From NCBI GenBank assembly GCA_038110535.1, contig JAYNJW010000002.1:1-64000 (forward strand): DNA of 64,000 bases. Reading direction: 5' to 3'. Every line of letters starts with the position of its first letter. The first letter of the stretch is position 1. Source of the DNA: Chordibacter sp038110535. Its GTDB lineage: Bacteria > Verrucomicrobiota > Verrucomicrobiia > Opitutales > Seribacteraceae. Below are positions 1 through 7,684 of this stretch, one piece after another. The position numbers and the translations under genes were made by a program. The notes below the pieces were generated by a model. It did no database searches. It had not been told where the DNA came from and worked only from the letters and a program-made list of their open reading frames with translations.

Positions 1-575
1 CCCCATTTCTTCTTGAGCTTTCTAAGATCAGGCAGGCGGGCCATGGTGCCGTCCTTTTTAAGAATTTCGCATATTACCCCGCTGGGATGTAAGCCGGCAA
101 GAGAAGCGAGATCGACCGCAGCTTCAGTATGGCCAGCCCGTTCAAGCACTCCACCGCTACGGGCACGCAGGGGGAAAACATGACCGGGCTGCACCAGTTC
201 CTCCGGATTCCCCGCAGGATTGGCCAGAATCTGGATGGTGGATGATCGGTCAAAGGCACTGATACCAGTGGTGATCCCCTCCGCCGCATCCACCGATACA
301 GTAAAGTCGGTCCGCTGGGCTTCACGGTTGTGAGGAACCATGCTGGAAATGCCCAGTTTCTTCAACTGATTGCTAAGCAAAGGTACACAAATAAGACCCC
401 GGGCATGGGCAATCATATGGTTAATGGCTTCGGGAGTGACCTTGGACGCAGCCATGACCACATCGCCTTCATTTTCCCTGTCTTCATCATCGGTAACAAT
501 CACCATGCGTCCTTTGGCAATCTCAGAGATTGCATCTTCCACTGGGTCAAACCCGGAATTTTTTGGAGTAGGCAT
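1..575 (-). CDS. ribB: 3,4-dihydroxy-2-butanone 4-phosphate synthase (partial, cut by window edge)
   Basis: Converts ribulose 5-phosphate to 3,4-dihydroxy-2-butanone 4-phosphate and formate for the riboflavin xylene ring; cytoplasmic. Reading complementary from ATG at 575 gives 191 codons open at the window edge. The family hallmark DRENEGD is at residues 32-38, with HxxA-type substrate-loop residues in IAHARGLICVP and the conserved GHTEAAVDLASLAG near residue 148. RibB alone is about 210-220 residues, so either the end or a fused GTP cyclohydrolase II domain (RibBA) lies beyond base 1; the sequence cannot decide. It is the last visible gene of a minus-strand run, 83 bp downstream of ligA. 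No Shine-Dalgarno motif is visible before the ATG. Confidence 0.95.
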   Translation of the reverse strand, partial: MPTPKNSGFDPVEDAISEIAKGRMVIVTDDEDRENEGDVVMAASKVTPEAINHMIAHARGLICVPLLSNQLKKLGISSMVPHNREAQRTDFTVSVDAAEGITTGISAFDRSSTIQILANPAGNPEELVQPGHVFPLRARSGGVLERAGHTEAAVDLASLAGLHPSGVICEILKKDGTMARLPDLRKLKKKW

Positions 576-658
576 AATTGAAAAGAACTGAATGAAAAAA
601 AGAACTTAACGAAATTCCAAAATTCCTCAAACCTAATTGATCAAAAAGCGGGAAGGCT

Positions 659-2713
659 TTAGGCGGTTTGTGGGTTTTCGAGCAGGGCAAGGAACTCGGT
701 CTCGTCCAGCACCGGAACACCGAGCTTTTCGGCTTTCTCCAGTTTGGATCCGGCTCCGGGTCCAGCCACAAGATAGTCTGTGCGTTTGCTTACACTGGAG
801 GAGGATTTACCGCCCAGAGCCTCGATGCGTGAACCTGCTTCGTCCCGGGTCATTTGAGTGAGAGTGCCAGTTAGCACAAAGGTTTTACCTGTCCAGGGTG
901 TACCTGTGGATTCATCAATCTCCAGTTCAGGTGATACACCAAGGCTAGCGAGATCAGCCAACAGTTCCTGACTTTCAGGATCCTCAAAATATTGCCTGAT
1001 GCTTTGAGCCATGATCTCACCTATTCCGTCGATGGAAACTAATTGTTCCAGGGAAGCTTCCGCCAACTTTGGAAGGGAACGGAAGGAGCGGGCCAGATCT
1101 TTGGCTGCCGCTGCTCCCACATGTTTGATCCCAAGGGCACAAAGTAAGCGCCAAAGTTCCTGGTCTTTACTTTTGGCGATCGATTGAATCAGGTTCTCTG
1201 CGGATTTTTCCGCAAACCCTTCCAGCAAAAGGACTTGTTCCTTGGTTAGGCGATAGAGTTCAGATGTGTGCGTGACCAGTTTCTGATCAACCAATTGTTC
1301 GACCACGGCTTCTCCCAGATGGTCAATATCCATACATCCACGGGAGGCGAAGTAACGCAACCTTCCTTTTACCTGTTCTGGGCAAGCTGGGTTGGGGCAT
1401 TTCCATGCGGCTTCTCCTTCCACCTGAATGAGCTTAGCAGTACAGGCGGGGCAGGAGTCTGGAAATTGGAAAGATGTACTGTTGGCTGGGCGTTTGGACA
1501 GCACGACTTCCACGACCTGGGGAATAATTTCTCCAGCCTTTTCCACCACTACACGGTCGCCCACCCGGATGTCTTTACGGGCGATTTCACCGGCGTTGTG
1601 CAGGCTGGCCCGCGAGACCTGAGTTCCCGCCAGTTGAACAGGGGAGAGCCAGGCCACAGGGGTGACTGCACCGGTACGGCCAACCTGAAGACGGATATCC
1701 TCAAGGGTGGTTTCCTGTCTTTCGGTCTCGAACTTGTAAGCAATGGCCCAGCGGGGAGATTTGGCAGTGGAACCCGCCTCCGCATGCTGGGCAAAGGAAT
1801 CGAGTTTGATTACCGCTCCATCGGTGGGATAGCCATATCCGTGCCGCAGTTCATCCAGTTCCATGATGGAATTCCATGCATCCTGAGCGTGTGAAACCCG
1901 ACGAAAATATTCAACTAGAGGGACTTTCCAACCAACCAGGGCTTGGTGGAATTCGGAGAGGGTGGAAAAATGATTTTCAGGCTGACAAGCCCCCAATCCG
2001 TAGAGCACGATCTCAAGCTTTCTTTGTCTCGCTTCCTTGGGGTCGAGTAGTTTGATCGTACCGGCGGCGAGGTTGCGGGGATTGGCATAGAGGGAGAGAC
2101 CTTCTTTTTCTCTTTGCTGATTGATCCGTTCGAATTCCTCATGTCTCATGAAGATTTCTCCCCTTATTTCCATGATTTCCGGAAAAGGTGAACCCGATAA
2201 TTCTTTGGGTAATTGTTGAATATGTTGGAGGTTTTGTGTGACAATATCTCCTTCCACTCCGTTTCCCCGGGTGGTTGCAGTAACCAGTTTGCCCTGTTTA
2301 TAGGTAAGGGAAATAGCCACCCCATCAATCTTGGGTTCGATCACATAGCAAAGTTCTTGGGTTCCGAAAATACGCTGCAAACGCTGGTCGAATTCAAAAA
2401 ATTCCTCTTTGTCATAGGTGTTGTCCAGACTGAGCATGGGCTGGAGGTGACGATGGGAAGCAAATCCGTCCAGCCGGTCATCTCCCACCTGTGGATGCCC
2501 GATCGTTGAATCCTTGGTTTGCTCCATTGAAAAGAGCCCCAGTGGGTCGAGCTCACTTTGCAGGGACTCAAGTTCCCGTTTTTTTTGATCGTATTGCTGG
2601 TCGGAAATTTCTGGCTGGGCCTGGCGGTAATAAAGTTCGTCGTGATGTTTTATCTCGGCCCGTAATTCTTCAAGCCTCAGAGATTTTTCTTTTTCCGAGC
2701 TTGGTGGAGTCAT
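659..2713 (-). CDS. ligA: NAD-dependent DNA ligase LigA
   Basis: Seals nicks in duplex DNA using NAD+, for Okazaki fragment joining and repair. From ATG at 2713 the protein is 684 residues, normal for the family (about 670). Order: N-terminal NAD-binding (Ia) region with HHDELYY near residue 23, adenylation domain with the nucleophilic lysine in KIDG (residues 128-131), OB fold, a four-cysteine zinc finger (CPAC...CPNPAC), helix-hairpin-helix repeats, and a C-terminal BRCT domain beginning near GKTFVLTGTL. The frame is open upstream to 2782, but 2713 is chosen because it makes an ATGA overlap with the aminotransferase stop, a sign of translational coupling. All expected domains are present. 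Confidence 0.98.
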   Translation of the reverse strand: MTPPSSEKEKSLRLEELRAEIKHHDELYYRQAQPEISDQQYDQKKRELESLQSELDPLGLFSMEQTKDSTIGHPQVGDDRLDGFASHRHLQPMLSLDNTYDKEEFFEFDQRLQRIFGTQELCYVIEPKIDGVAISLTYKQGKLVTATTRGNGVEGDIVTQNLQHIQQLPKELSGSPFPEIMEIRGEIFMRHEEFERINQQREKEGLSLYANPRNLAAGTIKLLDPKEARQRKLEIVLYGLGACQPENHFSTLSEFHQALVGWKVPLVEYFRRVSHAQDAWNSIMELDELRHGYGYPTDGAVIKLDSFAQHAEAGSTAKSPRWAIAYKFETERQETTLEDIRLQVGRTGAVTPVAWLSPVQLAGTQVSRASLHNAGEIARKDIRVGDRVVVEKAGEIIPQVVEVVLSKRPANSTSFQFPDSCPACTAKLIQVEGEAAWKCPNPACPEQVKGRLRYFASRGCMDIDHLGEAVVEQLVDQKLVTHTSELYRLTKEQVLLLEGFAEKSAENLIQSIAKSKDQELWRLLCALGIKHVGAAAAKDLARSFRSLPKLAEASLEQLVSIDGIGEIMAQSIRQYFEDPESQELLADLASLGVSPELEIDESTGTPWTGKTFVLTGTLTQMTRDEAGSRIEALGGKSSSSVSKRTDYLVAGPGAGSKLEKAEKLGVPVLDETEFLALLENPQTA

Positions 2714-3867
2714 CCTTTGGCCAGTCCCGAGCATGCCCGCTCCATCCGGTCGAGTGCCTCTTCCAGCAAACTTCGGGAACATCCAAGGTTGAGACGAAGA
2801 TAGCCGGGGGCACCAAAATCCGCCCCATCCGATAGCCCGACCCCATGTTCCTCAAAAAAAGCATGGGGATGTTTGACCGGGAGTTCACGGGCATCAATCC
2901 AAAGTAAATAAGTAGCGACAGGAGAATAGGGAATAAGGCCGGATATCTTCCGCAGTCGGGACATGGTTAGTTCCCGGTTAGCACGCAAATATTCAAGGAG
3001 TGCCTGGCGCCAATCCTCGGCATCACGGAAGGCAACTTCAGCAAGACGAAAGCCCATTACCGCGGGATCGGGCACAATTCCGGCCATTGCCTTTTTAAAA
3101 CGGATACGCAAATCCGGGTTGGAAATAACCGCGAAAGAACACCCAAAACCTGGAAGGTTGTAAGTTTTACTCGGTGCCATAAGAGTGATGGTACGCCCGG
3201 CCGTTTCCTCATTGAGACGAGCAATCGGCAAATGTTTGTGGCCGGGATCGAGCAAAAGATCACAATGAATCTCATCGGAACAGATGAGCAATTCGCGCGA
3301 ACTTGCCCATTCGGAGAAGAGCATGAGTTCTTCCCTGTTAAAGGCAGTGCCGACCGGATTGTGCGGATGGCAAAGCATGAACAGATCGCCCGGTTGGGTG
3401 GGTGTGTTTCCCAATAGGTCAAAATCCATGGAGAAACGATCATGCTCCAGTTTTAAAGGAAGCTGGGTGCAGGGAAGATCGAAATTCCCCGGTGCCGAGA
3501 GAAAGGGCGGATAGACAGGTATATTTGTCAATGCCTGCCCAGCACGGCCCTGTTGCATCCGGCAACAAACATTGAGAGCACAAACCATACCGGGCAGCCA
3601 GATCAGCCAATTGGGGTCGACCTCCCAGTCATAGAGGGTTTGGCAATGATGAAGCACGGAGTCGATCAGTTCAGGGTGTGCCTTGGCATAGCCATAGTTG
3701 CCAAAATCTGCTTCCTCTCGGGCAGCCTCAATCACTGAAGGGGCGGCACGGAAGTCCATATCTGCCACCCAGAGGGGAATAATATCTTTGCCGGCATATT
3801 TTCCCCATTTTAAGCCGGGTTTATTCCGGCGGTCCGGACAGTTGTCAAACCAGGATTGAATGCTCAA
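2710..3867 (-). CDS. MalY/PatB-family PLP-dependent aminotransferase (probable C-S beta-lyase)
   Basis: Fold-type I PLP enzyme of 385 residues. Members related to PatB/MalY cleave cystathionine or other cysteine S-conjugates; the substrate here is not known. Visible signatures: PLWVADMDF near residue 31, HPHNPVG at 167-173, SDEIHCDL at 197-204 and the Schiff-base lysine K234 in SKTYNLPG. The start is TTG: an in-frame stop sits immediately upstream, no ATG precedes the conserved N-terminus, and a GGGAGGG Shine-Dalgarno lies 7 nt upstream. It overlaps ligA by ATGA. The neighbours (ligA, ribB) do not suggest a shared pathway. Confidence 0.93.
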   Translation of the reverse strand: MSIQSWFDNCPDRRNKPGLKWGKYAGKDIIPLWVADMDFRAAPSVIEAAREEADFGNYGYAKAHPELIDSVLHHCQTLYDWEVDPNWLIWLPGMVCALNVCCRMQQGRAGQALTNIPVYPPFLSAPGNFDLPCTQLPLKLEHDRFSMDFDLLGNTPTQPGDLFMLCHPHNPVGTAFNREELMLFSEWASSRELLICSDEIHCDLLLDPGHKHLPIARLNEETAGRTITLMAPSKTYNLPGFGCSFAVISNPDLRIRFKKAMAGIVPDPAVMGFRLAEVAFRDAEDWRQALLEYLRANRELTMSRLRKISGLIPYSPVATYLLWIDARELPVKHPHAFFEEHGVGLSDGADFGAPGYLRLNLGCSRSLLEEALDRMERACSGLAKG

Positions 3868-3874
3868 TCAAATG

Positions 3875-3881
3875 CCCTCCC
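3875..3881 (-). promoter_or_regulatory. Shine-Dalgarno site supporting a TTG start
   Basis: The complementary strand reads GGGAGGG followed by a 7-nt spacer and TTG at 3867. It decides the non-ATG start of the aminotransferase and shows that this organism uses Shine-Dalgarno motifs at some genes. Confidence 0.7.
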
Positions 3882-3900
3882 ACCAAGGTTTTACTATGCT

Positions 3901-4506
3901 CTACTGCCAGGAGTAGAGGTACTTCAAAGTGAAGTAATTTAACTCGGCCTCGAAGGCTCGTTGGTATTCCAGGCTTACTCCGTTAAAGGCATCAAACCAC
4001 CAGGTGACTGCTGCATCTGCGGTAAATTCGTTTTCCCCAAATTCCGACCATAAACCAAAAAAGCGTCCACCCAGATGAAGGGATAACGAGTTGGAGAACT
4101 GAATTTCTGATCCCAAGAGCAAACTCCAGGTGAATCCATCATCCCCAAGGCGGATTGGTCGTTCATCATCCAGGTATCCCACACCAGCCCCGAGATAGGG
4201 TATCAGCCGGGCTGATCGTCCACCAACTCCATTAAAATGAGCGAGATAATCTGCACCGACATTCCAGGAGGATGCATCCTGTCCGCCGCTCTCCATGATT
4301 CCATAATCCAGGTATACTCCTATGTCTGAATTCGATCCATTGGGTGCCTGAGCGGTCAGACGGAGGAAATTTCCCTCCCGGTCATCGGACCCACTGTCTG
4401 CCATTCCGTATCCAAAACCAAGAAAGTATTCCCCTATTCGGGACTTGGCAGATGCCGGGACGATCAGAAGAATCGAGAGCAGAGCAAGGGGCGGTACAAT
4501 TTTCAT
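3901..4506 (-). CDS. Exported beta-barrel-like hypothetical protein
   Basis: Function unknown. From ATG at 4506 the 201-residue product begins with a clear signal peptide (MKIVPPLALLSILLIVPASA). The mature part alternates short amphipathic beta strands with turns (for example LIPYLGAGVGYLDD, SLSLHLGGRFFGLW) and ends in an aromatic-rich strand finishing YSWQ, like small outer-membrane barrels. A longer reading from GTG at 4572 makes a GTGA overlap with the transporter stop, which would favour translational coupling. I prefer 4506 because the 22 extra residues are acidic and spoil the signal peptide. Other possibility: a periplasmic beta-sandwich protein. Confidence 0.8.
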   Translation of the reverse strand: MKIVPPLALLSILLIVPASAKSRIGEYFLGFGYGMADSGSDDREGNFLRLTAQAPNGSNSDIGVYLDYGIMESGGQDASSWNVGADYLAHFNGVGGRSARLIPYLGAGVGYLDDERPIRLGDDGFTWSLLLGSEIQFSNSLSLHLGGRFFGLWSEFGENEFTADAAVTWWFDAFNGVSLEYQRAFEAELNYFTLKYLYSWQ

Positions 4507-4568
4507 GCAATCTATGAAATCAGGCAGTTTGATTCCGTCAATCGACAACTCGAAAGAAAAAGATAATT

Positions 4569-5813
4569 TCACAGTCCGCTCTCTTTGGTCGGCTGGTGAG
4601 AAAATAAGCGGACAAAGAGCAAAGTGGAGAGGGTGACCAAAGCTACGGAAAACCAGGCAACCCCATGGTAGCCAAGAATTCCTAGCAACCAGTAACCGAG
4701 AAAGGGAGCAAGTGCACCCCTTAGTCCCGTGAGGGCCACATGCACACCCATGTATCTTGCCTCCATTCCATCAGGCGCGAGCTTGGTTACCCATAAACTC
4801 CAGGCAATTTTCGACCCACCCACTCCGACACCCGCAAGGGCTGCACCCAGGCATACTCCGGTTAACCCATCGGCATGAAAGTAGACCAAGGTGGCAGCAA
4901 TGAGGATAAGGTTTAAGGAAATCCGGAAAAATAAAAACCGTACCCGGTCGAACAATTCCCCCCAGAAGCGTGAACTAAGAATGCGGGCGATCGAAAAAAT
5001 AATCACCGTAACCAGGGCAATTTGTTCGTTGGTTAGATTGAGTCCACTATTTCCACTTAGGTATTCGATCCGCAAGGGAAGAGTCATGATGATACCCAGA
5101 CCCATGATCATCCAGGCCAATAGCATGCTGGCAAAGAGACGGTCCTCTTTGAGGAGCACCAAACTGTCGATTAATCCATGGGTCCGCTTTCCTTTCCCGA
5201 GGGGTTGCGAAGGAATCAAAGACAGGGCAAGAGCAGAAGCCAGTGCCACTACTCCCATTAGCTTAAAAATTAGCCCAGGATCGGCGGACTCGGCATCGAG
5301 ATAACTGCCTCCTCCATAAGAAAGAACCATTCCAATCAAGGCAGAGAGGATAAAATTCCAGGACAGTCTTTTACCCCTCTCAGTTGAACCATAGTTTCTG
5401 GAATACACCTGGATCATGAAGCCTGGAAGCTGGGAAAAACAGACCTGCGCAATGAAAAGAGCCGTGGCTAGGATCCATAGATGACTGATGAATCCTGCTC
5501 CAAGCAAAAGGATGGAGGATATCAGCATCAAAAAAGCACAGAACCGGCTTGCTGAGAACTTAGTCCATGCTGCCAGTCTTTGCATAGAAGGGACGAGGAG
5601 GAGACCGGCGGATACACCAGAGGCAAGCACAGCCTTGATCACATCCGGTGCCTGCAAAAAGCGGATGGCAATAAGAATGGCAAATGTACCAAAACCTACC
5701 TCGAGAATCCCTACCAGGGAACTGTTGATCAGATCGAGACGGAAAGTTTGCGAAGATACATTCTTTTTTTTGTTGGGTGTGGTCACTCTTTTGAAATCAA
5801 AACGCCAGAACAT
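4569..5813 (-). CDS. Major facilitator superfamily transporter
   Basis: Inner-membrane secondary transporter of about 414 residues with roughly twelve hydrophobic segments in two halves. A central basic cytoplasmic loop (LGKGKRTHGLIDSL) and the loop segment WGELFDRVRF, like the conserved MFS loop 8-9 element, are visible. The substrate cannot be read. Position opposite a glycoside-hydrolase/sulfatase pair makes sugar uptake an attractive but unproven guess. Start is uncertain: ATG at 5813 is preferred; a TTG at 5831 is the alternative, and neither has a good Shine-Dalgarno. First gene of the minus-strand run toward ribB. Confidence 0.9.
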   Translation of the reverse strand: MFWRFDFKRVTTPNKKKNVSSQTFRLDLINSSLVGILEVGFGTFAILIAIRFLQAPDVIKAVLASGVSAGLLLVPSMQRLAAWTKFSASRFCAFLMLISSILLLGAGFISHLWILATALFIAQVCFSQLPGFMIQVYSRNYGSTERGKRLSWNFILSALIGMVLSYGGGSYLDAESADPGLIFKLMGVVALASALALSLIPSQPLGKGKRTHGLIDSLVLLKEDRLFASMLLAWMIMGLGIIMTLPLRIEYLSGNSGLNLTNEQIALVTVIIFSIARILSSRFWGELFDRVRFLFFRISLNLILIAATLVYFHADGLTGVCLGAALAGVGVGGSKIAWSLWVTKLAPDGMEARYMGVHVALTGLRGALAPFLGYWLLGILGYHGVAWFSVALVTLSTLLFVRLFSHQPTKESGL

Positions 5814-5839
5814 GCCCGAAAAAGATTCCAAGATCGAAT

Positions 5840-5882
5840 GAATAAACCTTGTTAGAATGAAAAAGGTAGGGTTTGTTTATTC
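5840..5882. promoter_or_regulatory. Inverted repeat between divergent genes (candidate operator)
   Basis: GAATAAAC at 5840-5847 is repeated in inverse orientation as GTTTATTC at 5875-5882, 27 bp apart, between the start codons of the divergent MFS and glycoside-hydrolase-like genes. The arms are AT-rich and only 8 bp, so chance is possible. Confidence 0.25.
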
Positions 5883-5906
5883 CTGCCTTTCAGAACCTAT
5901 TCACCC

Positions 5907-7682
5907 ATGAACTTCTCTTTTTCAAAATCCTTTAAATTCTTCCTTTTAGTCCTAATTTCCGGTGGATTTTCCATCCTGGTAAATGCAAATCCCGCTTACG
6001 AGTGGACCACTGATCACATGCAGGTGGGGGTGCGCTGGCAGCCATCTGCTTCCCGTCCATTGAATAATGCCTATGAGCTGACCCGTCCAATTCTGGCCGA
6101 GCATAGCAGTTATGTAATGCTCTGGGTGGCCTGGCCCCAGATTGAGCCAAATGCCATTAATTGTGACTACCAGAAACATCCATCAAGCGGATTGAAAATG
6201 TTTGATCAGGTGGTCAGTGCAGCCAATAGTGACGGCTTGTTTGTGGAATTTGTCTTTTATGGTTTCCCTGGATGGGCGGCTGAGGTAGCACCTAATGGGG
6301 ATAAACGTCCTAAACCAGACTATTTCAGTGGCTTTATGACCCGGTTGGCCAAGCACTTCAAAGGGCGGGTGCATTCCTGGCAGCTTGGACACGAGACCAA
6401 TTTGAAAAGCATACTGCCAGGGGCAGATGTGGATTTTTTGCACAATGAGATTTTTATCAAAGGAGCGAAAGCGGTCCGTGGTGTATACAACAAAGAACCT
6501 ACCATTCCCGTGCTCATCTCGACATCTGGAACCTCACCCTGTGAAGGGTGTCCGGTAATTGGCGGACTGGATGGCCGTGGTGGTCGGGCGGTTAATGATT
6601 ACCTTGAGCAAAAGGTGAAAAACCACACCCTGATGGAATTGGTGGACTGCTTGAATATAAATGTTTCCGACCATCACGATGGATATGGAATGATGGATGG
6701 CAGTTTTGTTACATCTACCTGGGGAAATTTCGATCTTCTTCGGCAGAAACTTGACAGGGAGGGGTACTGGTGGAAACCGATTGTTTCGGCAGAGGCCTGG
6801 GTGAACTGGGATGATGGAAACTTGGGCACCATGATCCTGAGTGCCGATGTTAATGGGGACGGGGTGAGGAATGAAATCGATAGCTTTTACAAGACGCTTA
6901 CCCTGATGGGGCAATGTATGGAACGGGGAATGAATGTGATGAATTTTTTATGGACTGACAATGAAAGCCCCTGGTCGATGGGACTGACCAAAAGGAGGGA
7001 TTATAATGGCCGGGTCGGGGAACTCCGACCGGATTGGGTCATTCCTGCAAGCGATGGCGGACCAGCTGTAATTACCCGTAAGGTTTCTCTTCGTGGAGGA
7101 GACAACAATTTTAAGGTGGCAGAAGGGCAGGGGGAAATCTTTTCGATTGAGGATTATCAGGTCCCTCCAGACCCTAACCACTTAATGTACTATGTCTGGG
7201 AATGGTTTGCCCAGGCAAGTGGAGGACGTGACGAAGTGATTCGACACGCCTTAGCCGGAGAGGTAGGCAATGACCTGATCGTGTCAGGGCAGGGATACAC
7301 AGGGAACGAGCGCTACCGGGTATCGACTTGGAATCGCACCCAAAAGAAGTTTACCAACCTTATATACTCCAGCGGAGGGTCGGGCACAACTCCGGCACAG
7401 GTCAGCATCCCGGCGACCGTGCAGACCGGCAAGCGATTTAATCATGCCAAGTCCCGCAAATCTTTTGAGGGGGAAGGTTTCAGAAATGGATCCTATTATA
7501 AGGTGGACATCACCACCAAGAATATCAATCCAAACACGGGAGAAGATGAGAAGGTTGAGCTGATGGAACTGGGACCTTATCAGGTAAGGGATGGGCTTTT
7601 AACGGTTCAGATTCCCCGACTTAACAAGTTTACCCGGGTGGATTTTATTCCCTCAAAGATGGGAAGGGTAAGAAGGAAATAG
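5907..7682 (+). CDS. Secreted TIM-barrel glycoside-hydrolase-like protein
   Basis: 591 residues with an N-terminal signal peptide (cleavage probably near NAN, residue 28). The first roughly 350 residues look like a clan GH-A (beta/alpha)8 barrel: VMLWVAWPQIEPNA near residue 70, a strand ending WQLGHETN with E163 at the usual acid/base position (HE rather than NE), and VSAEAWVNW with E296 at the usual nucleophile position. A calcium-loop-like DVNGDGVRNEID (314-325) lies within the barrel. The last 160 residues resemble a beta-sandwich. The specific family and substrate are not recognised. Only 2 bp separate it from the sulfatase, so the two probably act together on a sulfated glycan outside the cytoplasm. 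Confidence 0.75.
   Translation: MNFSFSKSFKFFLLVLISGGFSILVNANPAYEWTTDHMQVGVRWQPSASRPLNNAYELTRPILAEHSSYVMLWVAWPQIEPNAINCDYQKHPSSGLKMFDQVVSAANSDGLFVEFVFYGFPGWAAEVAPNGDKRPKPDYFSGFMTRLAKHFKGRVHSWQLGHETNLKSILPGADVDFLHNEIFIKGAKAVRGVYNKEPTIPVLISTSGTSPCEGCPVIGGLDGRGGRAVNDYLEQKVKNHTLMELVDCLNINVSDHHDGYGMMDGSFVTSTWGNFDLLRQKLDREGYWWKPIVSAEAWVNWDDGNLGTMILSADVNGDGVRNEIDSFYKTLTLMGQCMERGMNVMNFLWTDNESPWSMGLTKRRDYNGRVGELRPDWVIPASDGGPAVITRKVSLRGGDNNFKVAEGQGEIFSIEDYQVPPDPNHLMYYVWEWFAQASGGRDEVIRHALAGEVGNDLIVSGQGYTGNERYRVSTWNRTQKKFTNLIYSSGGSGTTPAQVSIPATVQTGKRFNHAKSRKSFEGEGFRNGSYYKVDITTKNINPNTGEDEKVELMELGPYQVRDGLLTVQIPRLNKFTRVDFIPSKMGRVRRK
7673..7677 (+). promoter_or_regulatory. Ribosome binding site of the sulfatase
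   Basis: AAGGA lies inside the last codons of the upstream gene, 7 nt before the sulfatase ATG at 7685. It supports co-translation from one mRNA. Confidence 0.6.
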
Positions 7683-7684
7683 GT

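Noticed and set aside
640..661. Rho-independent terminator after ligA
   Set aside because: The only hairpin is a 5-bp stem (AAAGC/GCTTT) with a short T run; too weak to call.
4507..4572. GTG start at 4572 for the small exported protein
   Set aside because: It makes a GTGA overlap with the transporter stop, but the added 22 residues precede a perfect signal peptide that starts at ATG 4506. Kept only as an alternative.
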